A stretch of 64,000 nucleotides of DNA from NCBI GenBank assembly GCA_012274445.1, contig JAAROD010000093.1:930001-994000 (forward strand), in the 5' to 3' direction. This DNA is from Sclerotiophoma versabilis (Eukaryota > Ascomycota > Dothideomycetes > Pleosporales > Didymellaceae). Position numbers and translations under genes: made by a program. Of the stretch, positions 1-10,970 are shown one piece after another; within the stretch, counting starts at the first letter, position 1; each line of letters begins with the position of its first letter. The notes under the pieces are model-generated. The model ran no database searches. It was not told where the DNA came from and saw nothing but the letters and a program-made list of their open reading frames with translations.

Positions 1-1
1 A

Positions 2-580
2 TCGTCTAAAAAGAAGAAGGGCAAGAAGGGAATACTTGTGCTGGAGCCTTCGCCCACAGAGGTAGACCATACCCAAGAAAGTCCGGAAATCGACTTATCT
101 AGATCTGTCTCTAGGACCCAGTTACGGACTCAGTTCAGCTCCCGAAACTACCTGACCAACGGCGGTCCCAAAGCTATGATCCTGCAGCGCTTCGAACCCA
201 TACCCAATAGTACCAGAAGCCAAAATTTCATGCCAGTTCTCCTCGACCATGCACGGCTCTACTGTTTTGCGCATGTATGTCTGATAGCGCCACTCAAAGC
301 GCTGACCCTTGACAAGCTGCACAATACACTCTTGAAGTTCAAGTTGTACGCTGAGCGCGTTCGAGACATTATTGAGCTCGCGAGATTTGCGTACTCGAAT
401 TCAGATCTGCCAGACAGAGGAGATGACGGAACTTTCGACGACCCGAGGAAACTAGTGGTCGATTATGTTGTATGTGAGATTGACACGATCGGAAAGCATG
501 ACGAGTTCACCAAGTAAATGGAAGAGGGTGGGGAATTTGTGGGAGATCTTTGGAGGCTGGCAAAGCATTATATTATGTGA
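2..580 (+). pseudogene. BTB-type protein, C-terminal part, with one in-frame stop
   Basis: The frame is open from the first bases of the window, so the gene begins further left. After a Lys-rich stretch and an acidic linker, the middle (about 180-480) reads like the back half of a fungal BTB/POZ protein, with a run resembling the post-BTB helices. The frame is closed by TAA at 515-517, yet the next 21 codons in the same frame (518-580) encode a tail starting MEEGGEF and ending before TGA, which is the usual way such fungal BTB proteins finish. A CAA to TAA change (C to T in a CpA) would explain the stop, but that is inference. The POZ fold itself lies outside the window, so family assignment rests on the C-terminal pattern. 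The tail could also be lost without loss of function. Confidence 0.5.
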
Positions 581-871
581 GTGTATGATAGTTGTCGACG
601 ATTCGAGCTTCCGACACTGTATGGAAAGAAAGAGGAGAGGTTATTGAAAAGTCTCATGTATCAGAAACGGGGGCGGCAAAGCCTTACGTTGTCAACATGT
701 GTTATATTTGTCGGTGGAGTTTGCACCAATTTATGCAGTGAATCGAATGGTGCATAATTGCGCGAGGTTGTAATCAGAACATATCGTGCAATGTGTTGTG
801 TTAATCTGTTGTTCGAGCTTTAGGCTCAGGGGTAAGTGGACTTGCTCTCGAAGTGTTGCCGACTACAATAT

Positions 872-910
872 ATTGTTATGTGTACCCTGTGAAAGGGTAC
901 ACATAACAAT
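872..910. repeat. Perfect 17-bp inverted repeat with 5-nt loop
   Basis: Arms 872-888 and 894-910 are exact reverse complements, separated by GTGAA. The arm reads ATTGTTATGTGTACCCT. It lies about 290 bp downstream of the BTB remnant. It could be a strong RNA hairpin, the collapsed end of a fold-back element, or a protein-binding palindrome; the sequence alone does not decide. Confidence 0.8.
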
Positions 911-1305
911 GTTGAAAGTAGGCGTCGAGGAACGGTTGCAGGATGTCAGAAGTTGCTGAGCCAGGGTCGGGAGGTGGGAGTGGCCCTGAGAAGCGCTGCC
1001 GCGATTCCAGGGAGGGGTCAACAGGCTTTGCAAGTTTACACCACATGTTGGAACCTCGCATAACCTGCATCACGGCAATGAGCAACGCCCGGAATTGGGA
1101 TCGGCGGTTTGCGTAATGTTGAGTTTGCTGTACCAGTGTGGCCTTTCAGCTGGATTTTAGAGATTCTGCTTTGGTTCGCCATGGTAGTAGCGCTTCGGAT
1201 TCCGAGAACGTCGATACGAACAATGTGTAAGTAATAGAAATTATGAATATTGTATAGCTACACTATACTGTACCAGCTTGAAGCTCTGTCCTCTATCCTC
1301 CGTCA

Positions 1306-1422
1306 GGAACTGATGACAGAACTGCAGACGAGTTGGCTCGGCTTGCAGCCGAGTTGCACGCCCTTACACGCCAGCGCGATGTGATGAGGGATTTCCTCAT
1401 TCGCTCAGCTTCAACGCGCTAG
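1306..1422 (+). CDS. Possible last exon of an unidentified gene
   Basis: After a plausible 3' splice site (CCTCCGTCAG at about 1296-1305; a GTAAGT donor lies near 1226) the frame encodes roughly 38 residues rich in Leu, Ala and Arg in a helical, heptad-like pattern (DELARLAAELHALTRQRD and following) and ends at TAG 1420-1422. The composition looks coding, but no upstream exon is convincing, so this may be the remnant of a gene or a chance frame. I do not recognise a family. Confidence 0.25.
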   Translation, partial: GTDDRTADELARLAAELHALTRQRDVMRDFLIRSASTR

Positions 1423-2255
1423 CAATCTCGCCGTGTGCTGTCTTGGATGATAAGCGAGCCAACAAGGCTCGTTGCTCTACCGCACGGGCGGCAGATGCGA
1501 TGCTAAGAATCGCGCTGGCGGCTGCAGAAAGCCATGCGATGCGAGAGCACACACTGCCTTGGCTCACGCAGGGGCATCCCTTTCGCGCTGCAACGGCAGT
1601 CGCGCAATCTTGCAACCAAGTTTCTTGATCTTTGAAAGTCCACATGTGCACTTGATCGATCAAGATTGTAAATTACTTGGCGCTTCAAGATCTCGGTGTA
1701 GAATCAAAAGGTGGAAAATGCTAATTTGGATTAGTTAATGTACAGCTTTGTTTGCTGTTGCGAGGCCTGGAGAAGCTAGTAGACGATAAAAACGATGACT
1801 TTTCTACTACCACGGCCCAATCACTGTGTTCCTCGCCTCTTATTCACTGCTGTACAGTCTGAAATGAAAGCGCACTTCTTTTCCAATCTGGCCGAATTAC
1901 AGTGACTAATCAGGTCGCAGACGAAACGAACGATTATTCGCACAAGCTAGGGAGACCTTATTTTGGCACATACAATCAAATGCGTTCGTGTTCAGTACAG
2001 TACTGTAGCAAGACTCTGTTTTTCTGACGTAAGACTTTGCAAGTAAGACAGTTTTGGAAATGTATCTTTTCCCGCGTTGTCTATAGATAGAATCATGTCA
2101 ATGTAGTCTTCCTTCGCCGGTAAGCGGTTCTGCGACAATCTTCGTCATGAACTAGCTAACAACAGCATCGCTTGCGATGTGGATGAGCACATGTTAAAGC
2201 GTCAGATTGCACCGCATGTGTTTGCTTGGAATTACGCTGAGTCACTTCAGTCTGG

Positions 2256-2886
2256 ATGCGGCAATTTCACAGAGCTACTGGCCATCTCACGGCAAATCCT
2301 TCATCTTACAATGCCCAGCAGCAGATCCAGTACGAAGTTGAGACGAACCTGCAAGCACCGTTTAGCTCTGCACCGCAGACGCTCTATGAGCTTCTCGATC
2401 TGCGGGATCTCGAGGCCAGTTCTCCAGCTCAAGTAGCTCAAAGATGGAACCACTGTCAACTACAGCCTGACTACAAGGACTTTGTGCGCCAATGGGACCG
2501 GGCTGGCAGCCGTGAGAAAGCTGGTATCGAGTTCAGATATGCACTTCTTTATCAGGAAATCAAAATCTTGGAGAAGATAGCGGATCTGAAAGGAATTAAT
2601 CTGAAATGTGCGAACGCGGCCAGCTGTAAGTGTTGAGACGATCGTTGACACGTTTGTTGCTCATGCTTACTTGTAAGCGCATCGTCCGACGCGATGCGAG
2701 TACAAAGAATCTGGTGGCAAGAGTTGCGAAGGCGGGGAAAAGATGCAACCCAAGGACAAGAGAAAAGTGTCTGCTGAAGTTGCTAGGCTATGGGAGGGTT
2801 GGAGGTGGAGCAAAGCACGGCTTCAACGGAAAACCCGCTTAGCCCCAAGAGGAAGACAGGGGTACATCAAATTAAACGGAGAATGA
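2256..2886 (+). CDS. Hypothetical protein, two exons
   Basis: Exon 1 runs from an ATG at 2256 to 2625 and exon 2 from 2678 to the TGA at 2884-2886. The 52-nt intron (2626-2677) has a GTAAGT donor and an AG acceptor; joining restores one frame through both exons (about 192 residues). Exon 1 has a Gln-rich start and a charged helical segment around QVAQRWNHCQ and QWDRAGSREKAG; exon 2 is strongly basic (Lys/Arg/Trp-rich) with two cysteines near its start. A coding bias and a clean intron argue that it is real. The true start may lie in an upstream exon, since an in-frame stop precedes the ATG by only six codons. Function unknown. Confidence 0.45.
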
Positions 2887-3619
2887 TTTAGAGACTCGTC
2901 GCACATACAACGTACGTGCACGTCTATGTTGATCACAATAGTTCCTACTTCATTTCTTCTTTTTCTGTCTTGCGCTATCATTCATCATGCCAAGAAAAGC
3001 CTCCGTCGCAAAATGGACCAAGTCAGACGCCGTGACCGATAGTCACTGTCACTACACGCGCCTTGCAACTAGGTTACGCCCTTGCACTGTCGGCACCAAG
3101 TCCGACCCCCCCCCCCCCCCCCCCCCCAACTCCCGAACTGAGTCAGAACATCAAAGCTCTCCAGATTCGATAAGGAGCCTGTGATGACCATGAACAACTA
3201 GTACAGCAACGAATGTTTACAAGCGCCGAGAGTGGACACAGGTATAGATTTCCTAGCTACAGGCGCTTTGCATCATCAAGAACAGAGGTAGTACTACTGG
3301 CATACAATATCGGCTTCTAGCTTTTGCAGAATACAAGCTTTCCGTGGTTGCTAAACGTACTTCGAAAAATTCACCATTCGGCTGTGATTCTGACAATGGT
3401 AGAGGTCCGAATGACAAGGTAACTAGTGTAAGCGTTTTGTGTGGATTGCGACTCCAGTACTTAAGCCTAGTTTTTCCACTGAAAACTCACAGTACAACGA
3501 ATAATCCAAGTTATGGGTGCCTGGCTTGCGACCACTATCGGTGGTATCCCGCTAAGTCATCCAAGGGAATATTGGCTCCGGCTACTAATCAGAAACAAGC
3601 TCTGTATAACAGAGAACCT
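2887..3619. other. Intergenic stretch with poly-C tract
   Basis: It separates the hypothetical gene from the convergent recombinase gene. Apart from the C homopolymer at 3106-3127 I see no gene or strong motif; open frames here have no coding character. Confidence 0.5.
3106..3127. repeat. Poly-C homopolymer, 22 nt
   Basis: An uninterrupted run of 22 C. Tracts like this are prone to slippage and to length errors in sequencing. Confidence 0.9.
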
Positions 3620-6600
3620 CTACAACAGCCCTTCTTCTTCGAATGCTTTCAGTTTCTGACTGCAATTGCCGAGATTTCTGATCGGTTCCCATGTATTGTC
3701 GTCCGAACCATACCCCTTCCACTTCACCAGATATTTCCATTGACGCCCAACTTTCTTCTTACTCAATATCTTCTCAACTTCAAATTCTTGGTCAGACTCT
3801 GTTTCGCTGTCCGCTTGCGGGGCCGCATCGGCTGATGAGAGATCCAACGGAGGGGTCTGTTCAATAGTCGACATAGTTAGGGACTGGAGTTTCTCAAGAG
3901 AAGATATTGGCAAAGTCGAGCCTGCGGCGGTATCAGATGACTCAGTGAGATGATCAGATGCTGCAGAGAACAACGGAGTTGCTGGGAGAGTCGTTTCGGG
4001 ACTGCTGCCCCGCGTGTTCAGATCAGGTAAGGTTGAGGAGGACTTGCCGCCGCTGTCGCTTCCGGAAAGGCCCCACATACCGCTGTCACTATCAGAGGAC
4101 AGGGGTGATTTCATCTCAGGTGCAATGGTTGTGGAGCTACCACCACGGTTATACGCCGCTCCATTGCTGAGTCGTTGCCGCTTCTGGACCGCCCTCGATG
4201 TATCATCATCTCCAATGTCGAGGCAGGCATCTGATTGGCTCTGGCGCTTCTTCCCGGTTATGTGCCCTGTCCTGATGTGACTATCCTCCATGTGATTTTG
4301 TAGACTTGTTTTGCAACTGCAAACAAAGTCGCATCGAGGGTGTGGACATGGGATGTGATTCGACCCCTGCTGTCCCTCGATATAAACTGAGAGACACTCA
4401 AGGTAGTGTCTCTTCCAGCCTGATCGGTATTTGTAATGGCGCATACGATCTGTAGCAGAGAGCGCAGTGTTGCCAAGACAGCATGGGCAAAATCCGGCAA
4501 GCGCTAGACCTTTCCGAAAGATAACTGGATCGCAATGCCAGGGAATGCGGTTATCATTCAAGTGGTCCTGGCAGTGCACTTCCCAGTCTTGTGCATCTGT
4601 CTTCCATTCGTTGCAGGGAAAACAGAATTCAGCAAAACCATGATTTTGCTTGAGGGCGTTCAGGTGACAGCGATAAACGTGATTCCATCTGTCTTTGACG
4701 GATATTCTGCAAATTGGTTAGCAGCGCACAAGCTACGAGGATCGGATATTTGCCTCACGATCGCATATCTGCCTTACAAGACGACGTCGTGCATTTTCCC
4801 TGGGTTGGTCTCAGACTTTCTTGATAGGCAACGGTAGAATCGTTCGTAAGAAGCACCAAAAGGTCTCTGAGCGCCGAGATACCATGCTCGCTTCGCAGTG
4901 GAACAGCAAGATGTAGAGAGAAAGAAAGACGAGCACGTTCGGGAACCATGTGGCGGACCACTTCATGGAAATATGTGCGCCGCCAGTCCATGTCTGTTTG
5001 TGCCTCCCTCTGTGTACTGTAAGCTCTGTACTGACTCAATTGGTGCGCGCTGAGCAATTGATCCCGGAGCTTCCGTCGCTGATAATACAGCTTGTCCATC
5101 TGACTTCGCAACTCACCACGCGCTCCAGTGGCAGTGTCCGTTTTGATCTGCCAATTCATTTGATATATTTGCTTAGTAAGACATTCGTATGTGGAGTTTT
5201 CTCTCAGGGCTGCCAGCATATCGGCGGGAAGTGAGAGTGGTAGCTCCGGATACCTTCTCATTGTGGCGGAACGAAAGTCTTCGGTAACGTCGCGTCGTGC
5301 TTCTAGTCCTAGAAACGATGCAGCGCCATCGACGTTGCTCATGTCGTCAAGATAGTGACCAACAAGGGTCTTAGAGCTCCGGTGCCCAGCGAACTTCATC
5401 ACTTGGCCGAGGGAATAGCCACCATCTTAGTTATGTTAGTTAGGGTAGCCGTAATGGCGGTGGTTTCGCTTACCATCGACCTTGATCAGAGCCTCCCTTC
5501 GAGCGGCATGTAACCCCATACCCTGTGGGAACCCTGCCCTGATGGCCCAGTGTGAGCACTGAGTACCCCACGAATTAGGATTCTTTGCCTTCTTAGTTGG
5601 TCCATTTGCGTGCATGACAGGAAATACAGGGTCCATTAGGACACGATCATCCCACTCCATGATGCAATATTGCTCACCTGACCTCGGTCGGGCAGCAAGA
5701 ACGTCTTCAATAGTCTTGAACTCTCTAAAAGCTTCGGATCTTAGAAAGACGGGTAGTAGAAACAAGAGGCCGTGAGAGAAAAGGGGTGGCACAGGAGTCA
5801 GCTGTTCGTATAGCGAGTGTTGAGGCCTGCAACTGTTATCAGTGTCCGAGCAAGGTACAGAATGTTTTCGATTACTTTTTATGAGAGTCCTGCATCCCCT
5901 TCGCGAACTCCCTTGTGAAACCCAGTTTGATCTCTGGCTCGCCTGTTCTCCAGGCAACCATACAAACAATATCCTAACATTGAGCGTCAGAACCTAACTA
6001 CCTTCAAATGCTAATGCTCACTCACCTTGTATCTCGCCATGCAAAGCTCCTTCAACCGCCCACTTGAGTAGCAGTGGAGGTTCAGTAGACCTGCAAGGCA
6101 AACTCGGACGCCCTCGTGGACGTAGTTGTGAGAATCGGTGCCCCAAAGGAGTGTTTGCATGTGGACCCAATTATCTATTGTCAAGAATGTGGGTTTTTTC
6201 TTTTCTGTAGAAAGAGAAAGCTTGTCTTTGAGATGAGTTTGTATATACTGCCCGCATTATTTAGCAACCATGTGCGTGTAAGGGGTTACGTAAAGACTCA
6301 CCGCGCACACAGAGTCGTGGATATGCTTCGGAATGGCAGTATGCTGACGTTCCCATGCCGCCATGAAGTGCCGTAACTTATTTCGAACAGTATGTACGGT
6401 TGGCCGTCCCCCCTCTTTATCCAGCTTTCCTTTGGTGGCAAGCGCGACAGTGTCAGCAAAGTGCTTCAGGCTCTTTAGACTTTGTGGGTCAGCATCGGGG
6501 AATTCTTTCGAGTAGCTGTAGATGTATCAGTGAAGCAGGTAGACTTGATTCGAGATCGTGACTTACGCTGCCCAAAGGTCCATCATCGAAGCATAGGGGG

Positions 6601-6757
6601 TTTCGCTAAGCTTTGCGAGTTTCCTGTGAACTGGCTCATCATTGAACTCAGAAGTATCTCTAGCCAGCCCAAGATCAAGAGCCACCTTGATTCTATCTTC
6701 TGACGTTACTCTTACTGGACCTTGTTTCCCCAAAGCTGTTTCGCAGGAAGAGAGCAT
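3620..6757 (-). CDS. DUF3435 tyrosine recombinase with zinc fingers and C-terminal chromodomain
   Basis: Seven exons: 6757-6567, 6515-6302, 6247-6026, 5973-5876, 5826-5474, 5425-4759, 4706-3620. They join in frame into 943 aa. Exons 3-6 form the DUF3435 region (about aa 140-560), a family that includes the captain recombinases of Starship elements and is often annotated FluG-like. The tyrosine-recombinase residues are readable: Arg199 (YSSGRLKEL), His348-x-x-Arg351 (LHAARRE), His374 (AGHRSSKT) and Tyr384 (VGHYLDD). Exon 7 carries Cys/His clusters (CxxC near 655-658; a C2H2 finger at C702, C707, H720, H725), then a Ser-rich linker and a chromodomain (889-943) with cage residues Phe890, Trp911 and Tyr914. 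No stop or frameshift is seen. The exon 6 donor is a choice: GTGAGG at 4758 keeps the frame; a nearby GTAAGG can also be spliced in frame using a later acceptor. Expected role: DNA strand exchange in the nucleus for a mobile element; chromatin targeting is inferred. Confidence 0.85.
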
Positions 6758-7284
6758 TGTGTAGGAATGAAAGACAATTTACAATAGTGGGCAATAAAAG
6801 AGGTTCAGCTGGCACCACAGTGACATGAAATCAGTCAAGTGATGGAAAAAGAGAGCCTTTAAATACCGGTTCTGCAACTAGTGCAAGTATCGCTGTCAGA
6901 ATTGAGGCTGCTTTTATTGAGCTACAGTAAGAGACTGCGATCTGGGATCATGCGCTTACAGGGGGGGCAGCAGTATGGCGTTGCATCGGCGGGTAAACCT
7001 ACCCATTTTTGATACGGAGAAGCGTTAGGCATGCCGTCAGCAAGGGACGAGCCCCTTAGCAAATTGAAGCTAGTCAAGGCTATTATTGGTAGCCCTGAGC
7101 AGCCCTGAGCAACCCTGAGCAGACCACGAGCAGTCCTGAGCAGTCCTGAGCCGACCATGAGCAGCCATGAGCAGCCATGAGCCAGCCTGAGCCGACCATG
7201 AGCCGACCGTGAGCAGTCTTGAGCCGATCCTGAGCCGAAAGGATGGGGATCACATGATTGTCAGCGTCTTGCGGATATTCGAGT
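6758..7284. promoter_or_regulatory. 5' flank of the recombinase gene
   Basis: This stretch of normal base composition lies between the recombinase start codon and the abrupt onset of AT-rich DNA near 7285. It holds the tandem array at 7091-7243. No core promoter motif is certain. If the gene is a captain, the 5' terminus of its element should fall here; I could not identify an end or a target-site duplication. Confidence 0.4.
7091..7243. repeat. Minisatellite of ~10-bp CCTGAGC-type units
   Basis: About fourteen imperfect units of 10-11 bp, such as AGCCCTGAGC, AGTCCTGAGC and GACCATGAGC, follow head to tail. The conserved part is TGAGC, with a variable 5-bp spacer. The array starts about 330 bp upstream of the recombinase ATG and ends about 40 bp before the RIP boundary. 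It resembles an iteron-like array in form; whether any protein binds it is unknown. Confidence 0.8.
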
Positions 7285-7689
7285 TGGGGCGGTATAACAC
7301 CTATTATATATATAAATTAGAAAAACTAGAAAAGAGATAGTTTCTAACTTCTAGTACTATATATAGGAAATAATAGTATAATTATAAAAATAATATATAT
7401 AAAATATACCTCTAGAATAAATATTCTAAGCTATACTTTCTAGGTATAGATAATTATTAAGTAATTATATATATATAATTAGTTATTAATAGCTTCTACT
7501 ATAATCTATATTAGTAGTATTACTTTAACCTAAACTATAAGCTATATAAAGGTAGTAAGATTACCTATAGATTTAGTAATAAAGAGACTTTTTTAGATAA
7601 GCGCTAAAAGAGTACTCTACTAAGCAATCTCTTAATACTATTAGGAATAGCTTACTTATTAGACTGCCTATTAAGTTAAATAGAGTAGT

Positions 7690-10600
7690 ATTATTAGTAC
7701 TTTTAGACTTAGAAGTATAGGTAAACTATATCTCCTAGATAGTAATATATTAAGTAGGTCTTATACTATGTATAAAAGAATATGCCTATTTACTCTAAGT
7801 AGCTAATAGAGAATTAATACTAGAAGAGCTGTATATTATATATAAGGTAATAGTAGCCTCTCTAGAGATATAGAGGCACTATAAGGAACTAACTCTAGAT
7901 ATCTTTATAAAGGCTACGCATAATATTATACTAGAACTTCTCTAGTTATAAAAGTATAATCTAGAAATAGACTAGATATAGGAAAGACTTTTATTAAGAT
8001 AATATAAATATAGTACTAATATATTAAAGCCTATACAGCGTACGCTGTAACTAGTAGATAAGAAGAAGATTAATAACATCTCTTTAATATATAAGATATA
8101 CTAAGATAGAGTAGTTAACTATATAGACAAAGAAAGCCCCTCTATAATAGTTAAGAAGAACTAGAGTGTACCTTCTAATATACTAGATATATATAAACAG
8201 TACACCTAGATATTTAAAGAAGAGTTATCTATAAAAGCGCTACCTAAGTATTAGCCCTAGGATTATAAGATTAAACTTAAAGAAGAGAAAGAACTACTCT
8301 TTAGGCCTATATATTAGCTATCTAAGAAAGAGCTTAAGATACTATATAAGTACATTAAAGAAAACCTTATAAAGAAGTTTATTAGGAAATCTAAATCCCT
8401 AGTAGAATTCTCTATTCTATTTATACTAAAGAAAGATAGTAAGCTAAGACTTTATATTAACTACTAGAAGTTAAATAATATTACTATTAAGAATTATTAT
8501 CTGCTACCTAATATATCTAAGTTATAGAACTAGTTATTAGAAGTAAAGTTCTTTACTATACTTAACTTATATAGAGCGTACAACCTTATATATATAAAGA
8601 AAGGTAAAGAATAGAAGATAGTATTTAGAACCTGTTATAGTTACTATAAGTATATAGTTATACTATTTAGGCTAACTAATACACTAGCAGTATATTAGGC
8701 ACTAATTAATAATGTGCTGTAAGCACACCTAGATATTATAGTAGTAGTATACCTTAATAATATTCTAGTATATAGTAAGATACTTAAAGAATATAAAGTC
8801 TACGTGTAATAAGTATTAGAATACTTAGTAACAGCAGACCTTAGGCTAAAGCTAGAAAAGTGCGAATAGTATAAGGAAGAAGTAGAGTTTCTTAGCTATA
8901 TTATAGGAAGATATAGAGTTAAGATAAGTAAAAAGAAAATCTAGGTTATAAAGAATTAGCTAACACCTTCTATAGTTAAGAGAATTTAAGAGTTCCTTAA
9001 GTTTATTAACTTTAACTAATACTTTATTAAAGACTACTCTATAAAGGCCTTACTGCTTATAGGACTTATATAGAAGAATATACTCTTTAAGTAGAAATAA
9101 GTATAAGAAGACACTTTCTAATTACTTAAGTAAGTATGCATAGAGCCTTCTATACTAATTATATTTAGAAGTAGTAAACTTATACGCCTTAAGATAGATA
9201 CCTTAGATTTAGTATTAGAAGTATATATTACTTAAGAATAAGATAGTTAATAGCACCTAGTTGCCTACTACTTAAGAAAGTTTATAGTACTAGAAGAACA
9301 TTATAATATATATAATAAAGAGCTTATAGCTATTATTAATATACTATAATATTAGAGAGTATATGCAGAAAGCTGCTCTAAACTTACTATCTATATAGAT
9401 TATAAGAACTTAGTATACTTTACTACTACTAAGGTTCTAAACTAATAGTAAGTATGCTAGTTAGAAATGCTTAGTTAATATAAGTTTAAGATCCTATACA
9501 CGCTAGGAAGAGAAAATAGCAGAGTAGACGCGCTTAGCTAATGCTATAACCTTATAGGTAAAAAGATAATTAATAAGCTTACTATTCTTAGAGTTAATAA
9601 GAATAGGTTACTAGGACTAACACAGCAGCTTAATCTAGTAATATAAGTTTAGCAGGAACAATGTATTCTAGAGTAAGTACTAGAAGAACTTTAAGAGGAA
9701 GTTATCTTAAGATATTATAATAATGCGCTATATAGATACTCTAGTATTACCTATACTATAGAACTTATTAAGTAATATTATAAGTTTTCTAATATAAAGA
9801 ATAAGGTTACTAAGTTTATTAGAAACTACATACAGTGCTAATAGAATAAGTATAGCATATATGCTAAGTATAGAGAAGTATAAGTAATAGAGCTACCTAC
9901 AGCACTATAGATAAATATTATAATAGATTTTATTATGCAGCTACTACCCTCTAAGAACTCTATTATAGGATATACCTATAACTTAATCTTTGTTATAGTA
10001 GATTAATTTACTAAGTATACTAAAATAATACTATTTAAACATAGCTATACTGCGCAGCAGCTAGCTATAGTATTTATTAATTAGATTATTTATTACTATA
10101 GAATGCCTAAATTAATCATTAGTAACAGAGATAAGCTTTTTATATTAAACTATTAGACTATAATACTTACTATATTAGGTACTAAGAAAAAACTATCTAC
10201 AGCCTATTATCTGCAGATAGATAGATAGATAGAAAGAATAAATTAAACTATAGAAATATACCTTTAGATCTATAGTAACTAGAAATAAGATAACTAGGTT
10301 TTACTATTACCTATAGTATAAATTATATATAATAATAAGTTATTAAAAGTAATAGATATAATACTATTCTTTATAAACTATAGAAGACACCTAAATCTCT
10401 TTACTTAATTTCTTAATTACTCTATTTAGATAGAATTAGTAATAGCTTTAGTAGTTAAGCTAAAGAAAGTGTACTAGAAATTACTTAAAAATATTATATA
10501 AGCTTAGAAATAAGCTATTTTATATATTAACTAGAAATTAAAAATAGTACCTTAGCTAAAGAAGAGGAATAAGGTCTATCTCCTTATAAAAAATCTTAGA

Positions 10601-10970
10601 ACATAAAAAGTAATAAAAAAACTAAATAAGGTTAAGGTTAGACTATTTTTTATTTCTAAATAAATTAGCCTAGTTAACTATTAACTTAAGCTACCTAAGG
10701 ATGCAAAGATTTACCTAGTATTCTACGTTTTACTACTAGAACCTGCTAACCTAAGAATGCTAATCTAGAAAGACTTCTACTACTAAGCTAATAGTAATAA
10801 TAAGTAGAAGGTTAAAAAAATAATAATACATTAGAGAACTAAGAAAGGTATTTAATACCTAGTTAAGTAGTTAGGATATCTAGAATTAGAAAATATATAG
10901 GAACCTCTAATATACCTTATAAACTACTACTAATTAGTATAGAGGTACTATAATTCGCAACAGACTTCTT
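7690..10970 (+). mobile_element. Ty3/Gypsy chromovirus pol remnant, RIP-degraded
   Basis: Translating one plus-strand frame and ignoring stops gives the Gypsy order. Around 7700-7960 is a protease-like tail (ATHNIILELL). At about 8250-9000 is reverse transcriptase, including KLRLYINY, the catalytic-box remnant VVVYLNNILVYSK (the family has YLDD) and AYNLIYIKKGKE. At about 9150-9560 is RNase H, with HLVAYYLRKF and KLTIYIDYKNLVYFTTTKVLN. At about 9830-10420 is integrase, with the region resembling HPQTDGQTERMNQ preserved as YYLQIDR. At about 10850-10960 is a chromodomain remnant (YLVK, GYLELENI, EPL). Dozens of stops make it non-functional. The LTRs were not found: the 5' flank and 3' flank show no obvious direct repeat, so the copy may be truncated or the LTRs too degraded to see. 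Confidence 0.88.

Larger units (their letters stand above)
581..2255. other. Mostly non-coding stretch with a hairpin and one exon-like segment
   Basis: No convincing complete gene is seen. It contains a perfect inverted repeat (872-910) and an exon-like segment (1306-1422), described separately. Several short open frames around 1400-1740 on both strands overlap one another and none is clearly coding. Confidence 0.5.

Noticed and set aside
1397..1663. Ala-rich minus-strand frame of 88 aa
   Set aside because: It overlaps equally long plus-strand frames, and no intron, conserved motif or start context supports it.
3106..3127. Poly-C tract as a regulatory element
   Set aside because: A homopolymer alone is not evidence, and its length may be a sequencing artefact.
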